A stretch of 64,000 nucleotides of DNA from an uncultured Trueperaceae bacterium (GTDB taxonomy: Bacteria > Deinococcota > Deinococci > Deinococcales > Trueperaceae), in NCBI GenBank assembly GCA_937873495.1, contig CALMXZ010000011.1, positions 62,001-126,000 on the forward strand, given 5' to 3'. The notes beneath the pieces were generated by a model that had not been told where the DNA came from, did not search any database, and saw only the letters and a program-made list of their open reading frames with translations. Each line of letters begins with the position of its first letter. Position 1 is the stretch's first letter. Shown here piece after piece: positions 16,639 to 25,450 of this stretch. A program made the position numbers and the translations under genes.

Positions 16639-17726
16639 AGGTTCTTGCCGCGCGTGAGCAGCCAGATGAGGTACAGGCCGCCGACGATGCCCGTCATGCG
16701 TCCGATCGGCAGGTTGGCGCCCCACGGGGCGAGCTGGGTGAGGAGGTCGGCGGCCACGAGCAGGCAGGCGCCCATCGCGGCGGCACCGACCACCGGGAGG
16801 TCGGAACGGCCGCCGAGGCGGACCACGAGCTGCGGCGCGGCCAGCGCGACGAACGCGATGGGCCCCGTGGCGGCCGTGGCGAGGGCGGCCAGGAGGACGG
16901 CGCCGAACACGCTCAGCAGCCTCGTGCGTTCGACCGTCACGCCCAGCTGCTTGGCCAGGTCGTCGCCCATCTCCATGAGCGAGAGGCGCCTGGCCGCGAG
17001 CGCGAGTAGCGGCACGACGACCACCGCCCCGAGCATGACCGGGTAGACGTGGGTCCACTTGCGCGCGTTCAGCGAGCCGGCGAGCCACAGGTTGGCGCTC
17101 ACGGCGTCGTCGAGCGCGCCCCTGACGAGCAGCAGCCCGTTCAGGGCGCCGAGCACGGCACCGACCCCGATGCCGGTGAGCAGCAGGCGGTAGCCGCCCA
17201 CCATGCCGCCCTTGAGCGCCAGGACGTAGACGACCGCGGCGGTGAGCACTCCACCTATCACGGCGGCGGCCGCCACCTGGTTGGGGCCGCCGCCGAAGAG
17301 GACGATCTGGGAGATGGCCCCCGTAGCGGCGCCGGTCGTGAAACCGATGACGTCGGGCGAGCCGAGGGCGTTGCGCGACACGGACTGGAACACGGCGCCG
17401 GACGCCCCGAGCGCCGCCCCGGCGAAGACGCCGGCCAGCACGCGTGGCAGGCGGATGGTCATGACGATGCGCTCGCCGACGCCGCCGTCTCCCCTGCCGA
17501 CGAGGATGGCGAAGACGTCGGCGAGCTCCACGCGGAAGGTGCCGATCGTCATGGCGAGCGCGGCGACCAGGGCGGAGACGGCGAACAGCACGAGCACGAC
17601 CGCCGCCTGCCTTGGCCGCCAGGCGAACGACACACCGCGCCGCCGCCACACCGCCCAGCCCGCGGGCGTCCAGCCTCCGCCGGCGGCCCGGCCCGCGCGC
17701 GGCGGGTGAGCGACCGGCGCGCTCAC
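16635..17726 (-). CDS. Iron-siderophore ABC transporter permease (FepG/FecD type)
   Basis: The 363-residue FecCD-family permease starts at a GTG whose last two bases overlap the upstream stop (GTGA). It shows the ~10 hydrophobic segments of the family, the SRNALGSPDVIGFTTGA segment and the GPIAFVALAAPQL motif that marks the ATPase-contact loop. The N-terminal ~40 residues are unusually long and rich in Pro/Gly/Ala. It pairs with the permease at 17723-18724 as a heterodimer. Confidence 0.93.
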   Translation of the reverse strand: MSAPVAHPPRAGRAAGGGWTPAGWAVWRRRGVSFAWRPRQAAVVLVLFAVSALVAALAMTIGTFRVELADVFAILVGRGDGGVGERIVMTIRLPRVLAGVFAGAALGASGAVFQSVSRNALGSPDVIGFTTGAATGAISQIVLFGGGPNQVAAAAVIGGVLTAAVVYVLALKGGMVGGYRLLLTGIGVGAVLGALNGLLLVRGALDDAVSANLWLAGSLNARKWTHVYPVMLGAVVVVPLLALAARRLSLMEMGDDLAKQLGVTVERTRLLSVFGAVLLAALATAATGPIAFVALAAPQLVVRLGGRSDLPVVGAAAMGACLLVAADLLTQLAPWGANLPIGRMTGIVGGLYLIWLLTRGKNL

Positions 17727-18724
17727 AGCTGCACCAGTTTCCGGCTGCGCACGAGGTAGACGAAGAACGGACCGCCGATGAGCGCCACCATGATCCCGAC
17801 GCCGACCTCGCCGGGCGGCGCCACGACGCGGCCGAGCACGTCGGCGCCGAGGACGAGCACGGCCGAGAAGAGCATCGAGACGGGCAGCACCCAGCGGTGA
17901 TCGGGGCCGGTGACGAAGCGCGCGAGGTGCGGAGCCGTGAGACCCACGAAGCCGACCGGGCCGGCGGCGGCGGTGGCCGCCCCGCTGGTGAGGATCACGG
18001 CGAGGGCAGCGAGGCTCCAGACCCTGACCGGGTCGGCACCGAGCGCCCGCCCGACCTCCTCCCCGAGGACGGCGGCGTTGAGCGCCCGCGCCAGCCCGAA
18101 AGCCGTCCCCACGCCCACGAGCGCCAGGAGGCCGACGGGCAGCACCACGCTCGTCCCGCGCCCCTGCAGCGAGCCGACCGTCCAGTGCCTGAACTGATCG
18201 AACACCGTCTCCTCGCTGTTGACGATGACGACCTGGGTCAGAGCGAGCAGCACGATGGAGAGGGCGGCGCCGGCGAGCACGAGCCTCACCGGGCTCGAGC
18301 CGCGCCGCATGCCCCCGAGGAAGTACACGGCCACGCCGGCCAACGCCGCGCCGAAGAGGCCGAACCACATGTAGCTCGTGACGCTGGTGACGCCGAAGAA
18401 CGCGATGGCCGCCGCGATGGCGGCGGCCGCACCGGCGTTGACGCCGAGGATCCCCGGGTCGGCAAGCGCGTTACGCGTGAGCGCCTGCATGACCGTTCCC
18501 GCCACGCCGAGGCAGCAACCCACCACGACGGCGAGCACCGTGCGCGGCACGCGCAGGTACCTGACGAGGAGGTGGTCGGAGTTGCCAGGGTCGAAGGCCA
18601 CGACGGCGTCCCAGGTGGTGCTCAGGGCCAACGGCTTCGTGCCCACCGCGAAGCCGAGCAGGGCGAGCACCACCAGGACTGCCAAGCTGGCGACCACCAC
18701 GAGCGGGCGGCGCCAGGACCTCAC
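17723..18724 (-). CDS. Iron-siderophore ABC transporter permease (FepD/FecC type)
   Basis: The 333-residue membrane protein carries the FecCD signature: RVPRTVLAVVVGCCLGVAGTVMQ, TRNALADPGILGVNAGA, and AGPVGFVGLTAPHLAR. The GTG start lies at the very end of the binding-protein gene, with 1 nt between that stop and this start. It is the first permease of the catecholate-type importer whose binding protein, esterase and ATPase surround it. Confidence 0.93.
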   Translation of the reverse strand: MRSWRRPLVVVASLAVLVVLALLGFAVGTKPLALSTTWDAVVAFDPGNSDHLLVRYLRVPRTVLAVVVGCCLGVAGTVMQALTRNALADPGILGVNAGAAAAIAAAIAFFGVTSVTSYMWFGLFGAALAGVAVYFLGGMRRGSSPVRLVLAGAALSIVLLALTQVVIVNSEETVFDQFRHWTVGSLQGRGTSVVLPVGLLALVGVGTAFGLARALNAAVLGEEVGRALGADPVRVWSLAALAVILTSGAATAAAGPVGFVGLTAPHLARFVTGPDHRWVLPVSMLFSAVLVLGADVLGRVVAPPGEVGVGIMVALIGGPFFVYLVRSRKLVQL

Positions 18725-18725
18725 T

Positions 18726-19673
18726 TCAGTTGCCGAACTCGGCGACGATCCCGTCGACGATCTCGGTGGCGCTGTAGTAGTCGATGCGGAACGAGTTCAC
18801 ACCGAGACCGTACACCTGGCCGGCCTTCACGGACGGCATGTTGGCGAGGACGGGCTCGGCCACGAACGACGCGACGCCGTCCGGGCCGAAGCGCAGGAGG
18901 AAGGTCGTCTCAGACGTGAGGTCCGTCAGGCGCTCGAACTCGGCCCAGACGAAGTCGTTGCGGAGCGAGGCCTGCGTGTGCCAAGCGACGTCCGGGTCCT
19001 CGATCACGAAGCCGAGGCTGGTGAGGAGCTGCGCGTGCGGGCCGACGACGCGGCCGATGGGGTTCGAGGTGCCCGCGCCGTTGAAGCTGATGATGTTGGC
19101 GGTCCCGGCCGGCACGTGAATCCGGATCTTGGCCGCGGCCACGTAGGCATCGAAGTCCGCGATGACCTCGGCGGCGTGTGCCTCGCTGCCGATGGCCGTC
19201 GCGAGCTGGGTGGCGAGTTGCTGCCAGGTCTGGCCGCCGTAGTCGACGACGATCGTCGGGGCGATCTCCTGCAGTTCGGCGAGCTGGTCGATGGTGGAAT
19301 CCGCACCGCTCGTGGAGACCACGATGAGGTCGGGCTCGACGGCGTACGCGGCCTCGAGGTCGACCGCGCCGGCCGGCCACACGTTGACGACGCCGCGCTC
19401 GTCGGCCACCTTGGCCCACTGCGCGAAGTAAGTGCCGTTGCCGGCGGAGCCGCTGGCGACGACGGGGGCGTCGATGGCGAGCAGGCTGCCCGTCACACTG
19501 ACGGACGTGGAGAGGATGCGCTGCGGCCGGCTCGGGATGACGGTGGTGGTGCCGTTGGCGTTCGTGAACGTGCGGGGCCAACCCGCGTCCTGGGCCGAAC
19601 CGATGGCCACGAGCGCGAGCGCCAGGGCGAGGACGAGGCTGCGAAGGGTGAAACGACCTGCTGAAGTCGTCAT
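18726..19673 (-). CDS. Iron-siderophore periplasmic binding protein (FepB type)
   Basis: The 315-residue class III binding protein has a signal peptide ending AIGSA|Q. The opening GTTTVIPSRPQRILSTSVSVTGSLLAI is typical of enterobactin-type binders. No lipobox is present, again pointing to a soluble periplasmic protein. It is the first gene of a minus-strand operon with two permeases and an ATPase. It diverges from an enterochelin esterase gene, so a catecholate siderophore such as Fe-enterobactin is the likely ligand. Confidence 0.92.
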   Translation of the reverse strand: MTTSAGRFTLRSLVLALALALVAIGSAQDAGWPRTFTNANGTTTVIPSRPQRILSTSVSVTGSLLAIDAPVVASGSAGNGTYFAQWAKVADERGVVNVWPAGAVDLEAAYAVEPDLIVVSTSGADSTIDQLAELQEIAPTIVVDYGGQTWQQLATQLATAIGSEAHAAEVIADFDAYVAAAKIRIHVPAGTANIISFNGAGTSNPIGRVVGPHAQLLTSLGFVIEDPDVAWHTQASLRNDFVWAEFERLTDLTSETTFLLRFGPDGVASFVAEPVLANMPSVKAGQVYGLGVNSFRIDYYSATEIVDGIVAEFGN

Positions 19674-19751
19674 GTCGTGGCGGTCCTTTCCTGTCCGTGG
19701 TCGGCCGGTGCGTGCGCCGCAGCCTGGTCCGACCGGACGTCGAACGGTGAG

Positions 19752-19781
19752 ACGCTACCCTATCCCTAGTAAATCGGTCAA
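19752..19781 (-). promoter_or_regulatory. Promoter of the siderophore import operon
   Basis: On the minus strand, TTGACC (reverse complement of 19776-19781) and TAGCGT (reverse complement of 19752-19757) are separated by 18 nt. They point at the binding-protein gene, leaving a ~75-nt leader. CCTA/TAGG words flank the -35 (CCTAATC at 19781-19787 and TAGG nearby), possibly part of an iron-regulator site. The match to DtxR or Fur boxes is poor, so the operator is only a suggestion. Confidence 0.5.
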
Positions 19782-19790
19782 GATTAGGCG

Positions 19791-21104
19791 ATGGAAGACC
19801 CGCTGCCGCGCCCGATCTCTGGCATCACCGTCCCCCCGAAAGGCCAAAGGCCAGGCCCGACGCTCGCCGACAGCCCAGCCGTAGAGGCGCTGAGGGCCGC
19901 CCTCGACGCCGGCGACGGTGGCGCCCTGGCCGCCTTCTGGCGCCGCGTCGAGGAGTCAGGCACCCCGCTGATCGAGCCGGCCCCTGACTCCCCGAACGAG
20001 AGCCTCGTCACGTTCGTGGCCCGCGAGGCCGACCAGGTGAAGGACGTCGTGCTACTGGCCAACCGCGTCACGGAGCCCGACGCCTACCGAGACAGCGTGC
20101 TGCGGCGCCTGCCCGGCACCGACCTGCGCCACCTGACCCTACGCATGCGCTCGGACTGGCGGGCCGGCTACACCCTCGGCACGCCGCCGGAAGAACTGCC
20201 GGAGAGCGCGGCCACCTTCGTCGAACGCTCGCTGGCGGCCGGCAGTGGCACGCCGCGCGCGGACCTCGAGCGATGGTTCGGCGCCCAGGCGTGCGCCCGC
20301 CCGGACCCGCTGCATAGGCGGGCGGGGGCGTGGCAGGCGCTCGTGACGGACGGGTCGTGGGTGGAGCTGCCTGACGCCCCGGCCACGACCGTGAACCCGC
20401 CACCCGCGGCAACTCCTGGTCGGCTCGAGGAGACGCGCTTCGCCAGCGCGCTGCTCGGCAACGAACGCTCCGTGTGGACCTACTCGTCGGCCGCCGGACG
20501 CGGCGACTGGCTGCTCGTCATGACCGACGGCGAGGGCTGGGTGCGGCACGGCCTGATCGACGCGGTGCTCGGCGGCCCGATGGCGGCGGGCCTCCTCCCG
20601 CCCATGACGGCCGTGCTGATCGACTCCATCGACGTGCCGACGCGCCTGCGGGAACTCGCCTGCTCGCCGGCGTTCGTCGACGCCCTCGACGAGGAGCTGC
20701 TCCCGCAACTGGCCGCCGCGGGCCTCGCCTACGCCCCTGAGCGCACGATCATCGCCGGCGCCAGCCTCGGCGGGCTCACGGCCGCCTACGCGGCCCTGCG
20801 GGCGCCCCACCGGTTCCGCAACGCCTACAGCCAGTCTGGCTCGTTCTGGTGGCCGACGACGAAGACGCTCGGTGAGGAACCGGCGTGGCTCAACCGCTGC
20901 TTCGCGACCGCCGAGCGCCTACCCGTCAAGTTGAGGCTGGAGGTCGGCCTGCACGAACGCGGGATGCTGCAGCACACTCGCCACCTGCGCGATGTGCTCC
21001 TGGCCAAGGGCTACGACCTCAGCTACCTGGAGTTCAACGGCGGGCACGACCGGCTCTGGTGGGCCGCGTCGTTGGCCGAGGGCTTGGCTGCGCTGATCGG
21101 CTAG
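19791..21104 (+). CDS. fes: Enterochelin esterase-type hydrolase (Fes)
   Basis: The 437-residue protein has the two Fes parts. An N-terminal beta domain spans ~1-210 (VTFVAREADQVKDVVLLAN, DLRHLTLRMRSDWRAGYTL). A C-terminal alpha/beta hydrolase has nucleophile Ser in AGASLGGLTAAY, an aspartate in the conserved MTDGEGW region and His in FNGGHDRLWW. Fes cleaves the trilactone of ferric enterobactin in the cytoplasm to release iron. It is divergent from the importer operon by 117 nt. No signal peptide is seen. It converges with and overlaps the lipoprotein gene at 21101 by 4 nt. Confidence 0.88.
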   Translation: MEDPLPRPISGITVPPKGQRPGPTLADSPAVEALRAALDAGDGGALAAFWRRVEESGTPLIEPAPDSPNESLVTFVAREADQVKDVVLLANRVTEPDAYRDSVLRRLPGTDLRHLTLRMRSDWRAGYTLGTPPEELPESAATFVERSLAAGSGTPRADLERWFGAQACARPDPLHRRAGAWQALVTDGSWVELPDAPATTVNPPPAATPGRLEETRFASALLGNERSVWTYSSAAGRGDWLLVMTDGEGWVRHGLIDAVLGGPMAAGLLPPMTAVLIDSIDVPTRLRELACSPAFVDALDEELLPQLAAAGLAYAPERTIIAGASLGGLTAAYAALRAPHRFRNAYSQSGSFWWPTTKTLGEEPAWLNRCFATAERLPVKLRLEVGLHERGMLQHTRHLRDVLLAKGYDLSYLEFNGGHDRLWWAASLAEGLAALIG

Positions 21105-22195
21105 TCCAGTTCGACCTCGTAGATGGTGACGGCGGACTCGCTGCCGGCGACGGCGTACAGCTTGCCGCCCGCCGACGCGATCCCCCGCACGGACAACGCG
21201 CCCGTGCCGTCCAACTTGTAGGTCTGCTCGGCCTTGCCGTCGTCGCCGACGATCACGAGCGACGAGTTGTCGAGGAGCGCGTAGACCGTGCCGCCATGCA
21301 GCGTGGCGGCGATGACGAAGGCTCCCCACAGGGCCTCGCGGTCCTCGACGACGGCGAGCGTGCCGGCGTTGGCGGTGATCAACCTGGTGAGGGGCTCGTC
21401 CCCCACCCACTCCCGGCCGCCGATGACCGCGTTGGTGCCGTCGAAGTAGCCGAACCGCACACCGAAACCGTTATGCAGCGGGTAGAAGTCCGTCCAGGCG
21501 AGGGACGTGTCAGTGGAGAGGTCGAAGTAGTCGAGCGTGTTGGAGCCGCCGCAGTAGCACTGGCCGTAGAACAGGTCGTCGCTGCGCGCCGCCACCACCC
21601 AGCGGTGGTAGCCGCCGCTGACGTAACCCGTGTACGAGCGCGGCGCGCCGAGAGTATCGGTGAGGGTGTCGTAACCGACGATCGCCTCGTCACCCTGGTT
21701 GAAGTACAGGACCGTGCCGACCCCGCTCAGGGTGCTGGCGCCACCCAGCCCGACGTCCGAGGTGAAGAACGTGGTGGCATGCGCTTCCAGGCAAGGGGTC
21801 ACGAGCGGCCCGCTCGTGAGGCGGTCGAGGGTGATGGTGTCGGTAGCTGTCTTCAGCACGACCTGGTTCGTGCGGACCTCGGCGCTGTAGTACGTGCCGT
21901 CCAGGAGCACGACGTTGCCAGGCAGGATGGAGTAGACGTCCTGCTCGCAGACTGTCACACCGCTCGAGTCTTTGAGGCTGAGGAAGGTGGCCATGCCGCC
22001 CGAGCCCGCTCCGAACTCGAGCGTCGTGGTGCCCCCGCTGCCGTAGACCGTGCCGATGCCCGGCGTGACCCGCCATAACCCTTCGAGGCTCAGCCCCTTG
22101 GGCGGGGGCGGGGTGGGTGTGCTGCAGCTCACCAACGCCGTGCAGGCGACCAAGGCGATCGCGATGAAACCGAACGTTCGACGATTTGAACGCAT
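21101..22195 (-). CDS. Lipoprotein of unknown function
   Basis: The ATG at 22193-22195 has GGAGGG at good spacing. The 364-residue product has a lipobox (LVSC) followed by a threonine/proline linker like that of the propeller lipoprotein at 1358. The mature part looks all-beta, with VLYFNQGDEAIVGYDTLT, GGYHRWVVAARSDDLFYGQ and GGTVYALLDNSSLVIVGDDG resembling propeller blades. An early LEGLWRVTPGIG domain contains Cys residues that could pair. No enzyme motif is seen. The protein should face the periplasm or cell surface. Confidence 0.7.
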   Translation of the reverse strand: MRSNRRTFGFIAIALVACTALVSCSTPTPPPPKGLSLEGLWRVTPGIGTVYGSGGTTTLEFGAGSGGMATFLSLKDSSGVTVCEQDVYSILPGNVVLLDGTYYSAEVRTNQVVLKTATDTITLDRLTSGPLVTPCLEAHATTFFTSDVGLGGASTLSGVGTVLYFNQGDEAIVGYDTLTDTLGAPRSYTGYVSGGYHRWVVAARSDDLFYGQCYCGGSNTLDYFDLSTDTSLAWTDFYPLHNGFGVRFGYFDGTNAVIGGREWVGDEPLTRLITANAGTLAVVEDREALWGAFVIAATLHGGTVYALLDNSSLVIVGDDGKAEQTYKLDGTGALSVRGIASAGGKLYAVAGSESAVTIYEVELD

Positions 22196-22335
22196 GCGTC
22201 CCTCCGAGGCCCATCCCACGGGCTGCTACCACCCGGCTCCACCCGTCGGCCGGTCTTGCGATGAACCTAGGCGAGTATGCGTCCCAGCAGCGCGGCCTGG
22301 GCGTGAGGAGGCCCACAACGGGCCGCCCGGCGTCG

Positions 22336-22365
22336 TTGACACCCCCGCGAAAGCGCACATATACT
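22336..22365 (+). promoter_or_regulatory. Strong promoter of the tRNA-Ser pair
   Basis: TTGACA (22336-22341) and TATACT (22360-22365) are near-consensus boxes with an 18-nt spacer, pointing to the two tRNA-Ser genes. A ~108-nt leader separates the predicted start from the first tRNA. Confidence 0.75.
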
Positions 22366-22479
22366 TGTCGACGCTGATCGACCGGACGGTCCAGAACGCG
22401 GTTCCTACGCGGAGCGCGCCGGGGCCAGGCCGGGCACAGGGAGCCGCCGCAGGGTTATGTTGTGCTTCAGCGGTTGACC

Positions 22480-22569
22480 GGAGGGTTGGCCGAGCGGTTG
22501 AAGGCGGCGGTCTTGAAAACCGTAGACGGGGTGACCCGTCCGGGGGTTCGAATCCCTCACCCTCCGCCA
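22480..22569 (+). tRNA. tRNA-Ser (anticodon UGA)
   Basis: The acceptor stem GGAGGGT pairs with ACCCTCC. The anticodon TGA lies at 22514-22516 in a CT-TGA-AA loop. The long variable arm (ACGGGGTGACCCGT) is typical of class II serine tRNA, and the T-loop is GGTTCGAAT. The 3' CCA is encoded. It reads UCA and, by wobble, other UCN codons. Confidence 0.97.
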
Positions 22570-22592
22570 AGGTACGATCAGCAGGGCAACGT

Positions 22593-22686
22593 GGAGAGGT
22601 GGCCGAGCGGCTGAAGGCGCTCCCCTGCTAAGGGAGTATGGGGGCCAAAACCTCCATCGAGGGTTCAAATCCCTCCCTCTCCGCCA
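22593..22686 (+). tRNA. tRNA-Ser (anticodon GCU)
   Basis: The acceptor stem GGAGAGG pairs with CCTCTCC. The anticodon GCT lies at 22627-22629. It has a long variable arm with GGGGGCC, a GGTTCAAAT T-loop, and an encoded CCA. It reads AGC/AGU. It lies 23 nt after the first tRNA-Ser, so the two are very likely processed from one transcript. Confidence 0.97.
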
Positions 22687-22713
22687 AAACTCGTCGCCGC
22701 ATGGCGCGCTGCA

Positions 22714-22736
22714 AGCCGGTCTCGTATAGGCCGGCT
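22714..22736. terminator. Possible bidirectional terminator between tRNA-Ser and DUF817
   Basis: AGCCGG (22714-22719) pairs with CCGGCT (22731-22736) across an 11-nt loop and is followed by CTTATGTT on the plus strand. It sits between two convergent transcripts. The stem is short and the T-tract weak. Confidence 0.4.
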
Positions 22737-22737
22737 C

Positions 22738-23592
22738 TTATGTTGGACCGGCACCCGAAGCCCCGAGCTCGACGTCCTGCCGCTGGTCCGCCCTCGCGCC
22801 CTTGACGTGCTTGAGCTGCACCACCGCCATCAGGCTCACGATCACGAGCAGCGCCCAGGAGGAGAGCTTGTGGATGCTAACGATCCGCCAGCCGTCCTGC
22901 TGGTGCGGGTACTGCCAGGCGCCGAAGTAGGTCGCGATGTTCTCCGCGAACCACACGAAGACCCCTATCAGCAGGAAGGCCAACGGCAGCGGGATGCGCC
23001 GCTCCTTGGTGAGCGGCGTGAAGACCACCCACGTGCGGCCGAAGACAGCCAGCACCGCCACGACGAGCCAGAAGCGCAGGTCGGGGAGGAAGTGGTTGGT
23101 GAAGAAGTTCAGGTAGATGAGCGCGCCGAGGGGTACCACCAGCACGGCGCGCGGCCAGCGCAGGAACCGCAGCCGAAGTAGCCGCCACGCCTGGATCATG
23201 TAGCTCGCGACACTGGCGTACATGAAGCCGCTGTAGAGCGGCACGCCCCACACCTTCGCGAACGCCGCCTCCGGGTACGACCACGAACCCGCGTGCGTCT
23301 TGAACAGCTCGAGGCCGAGGCCGAGCAGGTGGAAGAGGGTGATGACCTTCAGCTCGTCGCGCGTCTCGAGCCCGGTGGCGAGCATGACCGCCTGCATGGC
23401 GAGGCAGGCGCACAGCATGAAGTCGTAGCGCGCCAGCGGCAACGGCACCAGCTGCGAGAGCGCCAGCATGGCGAACACGAAGACCGGGAAGACGCAGGCC
23501 CGGGCGTTCTTGAGGCCGAAGTGTACGAGTTCGAGGCCGTAGCCCGCGAGGCGGTCGCGGGTCACCGTGATCGGGCTGCCGGACACTCGCAT
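22738..23592 (-). CDS. DUF817 family integral membrane protein
   Basis: The 284-residue protein has about eight hydrophobic segments and DUF817 features: LVHFGLKNARACVFP near the start, HLLGLGLELFKTHAGSWSYPE, PLYSGFMYASVASYMIQAWRLL, and WFAENIATYFGAWQYPHQQDGWR near the end. The function of the family is unknown; conserved His/Glu residues in or near membrane segments could suggest an enzyme. GGAGG precedes the ATG. The upstream region holds an odd repeat of ATGTGTAA words (23615-23634 on the minus strand). Confidence 0.85.
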   Translation of the reverse strand: MRVSGSPITVTRDRLAGYGLELVHFGLKNARACVFPVFVFAMLALSQLVPLPLARYDFMLCACLAMQAVMLATGLETRDELKVITLFHLLGLGLELFKTHAGSWSYPEAAFAKVWGVPLYSGFMYASVASYMIQAWRLLRLRFLRWPRAVLVVPLGALIYLNFFTNHFLPDLRFWLVVAVLAVFGRTWVVFTPLTKERRIPLPLAFLLIGVFVWFAENIATYFGAWQYPHQQDGWRIVSIHKLSSWALLVIVSLMAVVQLKHVKGARADQRQDVELGASGAGPT

Positions 23593-23680
23593 CAGCGCCT
23601 CCGTTCCCGAGCGTGTTACACATCTTACACATCATGAGTGTCGTAAGCGCTCATGCCGGGTCAGGCGGTCTGCTCGCCGC

Positions 23681-24895
23681 TCAAGCCCGTGACCGCAGCA
23701 CGCGCGACAGCGCCAGGACCAGGACCCCGGCGACCGGCACGACGAGCAGCGCCGTGCGCAGGTCGCTGGCGTCCGAGATCAGCCCGATGACGGGCGGTGA
23801 GAGCAGGAAGCCGAGGCGCATCAGCCACGTGAGCAGCGCCAGCCCGGTCCCCGGCCGCAGCCCTGGCAGCGCGTCGGCGGCTTGCAACGCGGCGGGCACC
23901 AGCGTCGCGACACCGAAGCCGGCGGCGGCGAAGCCTAGGAGCGTGCTCGGCACCGTCGGGAAAGCCAGGGCGGCGCCCATGCCGAGCGTGGCGAGCAGAC
24001 CGCCAAGGCGGGCGACGGCGCGCTGACCGAAGCGGTCGACCATGCCGTCGCCCAGCAGCCGCCCAAGGAAGTGGAAGCCCACCAGGCTGATGTACCCCAA
24101 CGCCGCCAGGGCGCCCGGCGCGCCCAACGACTCGCGGAGGTACAGGCTGGACCAGCTACCGCCAACGTCCTCGACCGTGACACCAGCGATGGCGATGAGC
24201 GCGAGCGCCACCACGCTGGGGGCGAGGCGCCGGAGTGTGGCCAGGCTCCCCGCGACCGAGGCGCCGGGCGCCTGCCCCGCCCCCGCGGCGCTCGCCCGGC
24301 CGCCGGCCTCGTCCGGACCCGGCAAGCAGGACCTCAGCGCCAGGAGCGCGACCGCCGAGAACAGCGCGCCCGTAGCCGTCAGGTGAACGGTCAACGGCAG
24401 CCGCAACGCGACGGCGACGGCCGAGAGCAGGCCGCCCGACACCGCGCCGAGCGACCAGATAGCGTGGAAGCCGTTGATGATCGAACGCCTGTAGCCACGC
24501 TGCACACGCAGGCCATGAGCGTTCTGGGCCACGTCGGTGACGGAGTCGAGCAGGCCGACCACGAAGAGCGCTAGGGCGAAGAACAGCGGCGTGGTGGCGA
24601 GCCCGACAGCCAGGATCGCCAGCGAGAGCACCACCGACCCGTAGGCCGCCAACCGGGCCGAGCCGACGCGGCGGACGAGCGTCGCCGCGGCCAAGCCCGA
24701 CAGCAGCGCGCCGACCGGCAGGGCGGCGATGGAGAGCCCGTAGGCCGCGTCGCTCAGGTCGAGCGACGCCTTGATCTCGGGGTAGCGCGGGAGGATGCTG
24801 GCGTACATGGCGCCGTTGCAGAAGAAGAGCGCCGAGACCGCGGCCCTGGCGCGGTGCAGCCTGGGGGCCTGGGCGGTAGCGGCGGGCGTCGTCAT
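23681..24895 (-). CDS. Major facilitator superfamily transporter (YbjJ/FucP-like)
   Basis: The 404-residue protein has twelve hydrophobic segments, an FFCNGAMYASILPRYPEIKASL first helix and loop resembling YbjJ-type MFS proteins, and a central Gly/Ala-rich cytoplasmic loop at ~185-215. The substrate is unknown. It is alone on its strand; the next gene upstream is a divergently oriented tRNA-Arg. Confidence 0.85.
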   Translation of the reverse strand: MTTPAATAQAPRLHRARAAVSALFFCNGAMYASILPRYPEIKASLDLSDAAYGLSIAALPVGALLSGLAAATLVRRVGSARLAAYGSVVLSLAILAVGLATTPLFFALALFVVGLLDSVTDVAQNAHGLRVQRGYRRSIINGFHAIWSLGAVSGGLLSAVAVALRLPLTVHLTATGALFSAVALLALRSCLPGPDEAGGRASAAGAGQAPGASVAGSLATLRRLAPSVVALALIAIAGVTVEDVGGSWSSLYLRESLGAPGALAALGYISLVGFHFLGRLLGDGMVDRFGQRAVARLGGLLATLGMGAALAFPTVPSTLLGFAAAGFGVATLVPAALQAADALPGLRPGTGLALLTWLMRLGFLLSPPVIGLISDASDLRTALLVVPVAGVLVLALSRVLRSRA

Positions 24896-25053
24896 GCGGT
24901 CCAGTGCCGGCTCGCGGCCCCGTCAGCCTACGCCAAGCGGCCCGACCGGCTGCAGCCTCCAACCCACCGGGTACTGCCTGCCCCAGCCCAACCGACGCCG
25001 CCGGCCGCTCCCACGCGGCGCGGCGCTCCGGCCCGCGAACGAGCCGGACCCGG

Positions 25054-25082
25054 TTGCACAACCAGCGCCCGCCCGTGATATC
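25054..25082 (+). promoter_or_regulatory. Probable promoter of tRNA-Arg
   Basis: TTGCAC (25054-25059) is followed after 17 nt by GATATC (25077-25082; TGATAT one base earlier). The start would fall ~25 nt before the mature tRNA. Apart from this, the 220 nt between the MFS gene and the tRNA hold nothing I can identify. Confidence 0.5.
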
Positions 25083-25115
25083 CTTTCGTGCCCAGGCCAC
25101 GAGGCCCGGCGGCAC

Positions 25116-25192
<77 letters not shown>

Positions 25193-25222
25193 CAGTAAGG
25201 CCGCCCATCGCGGCGCTTCGTA

Positions 25223-25254
25223 GAGGTTGGCCCCGCTCACGCGGGGCCAACCTC
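25223..25254 (+). terminator. Strong intrinsic terminator of tRNA-Arg
   Basis: A perfect 14-bp stem (25223-25236 with 25241-25254) with a TCAC tetraloop is followed by GTTCTT. This is the strongest hairpin in the window and lies 31 nt after the tRNA. Confidence 0.85.
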
Positions 25255-25450
25255 GTTCTTGGGCGCAGTGAAAGCACCTTCTCCTCGACGGCATCGGTCT
25301 ACTTGCGCGAACGAGGCTCGGCCACGGCCGCGCCGCGTCAGCGGTCACTGTGATCGTCATCGGTGTTCAGTGAGTGTTAGGGCAGCAAACTAGGCGCCAG
25401 GATTCGACCAACCTAGCATCGGGGTCCGCAACACCGAAGGAGGGTGCCCA

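Noticed and set aside
22226-22668. Frames on both strands across the tRNA-Ser pair (e.g. EGEGFEPPDGSPRL)
   Set aside because: These are translations of tRNA sequence; the tRNA folds explain the region completely.
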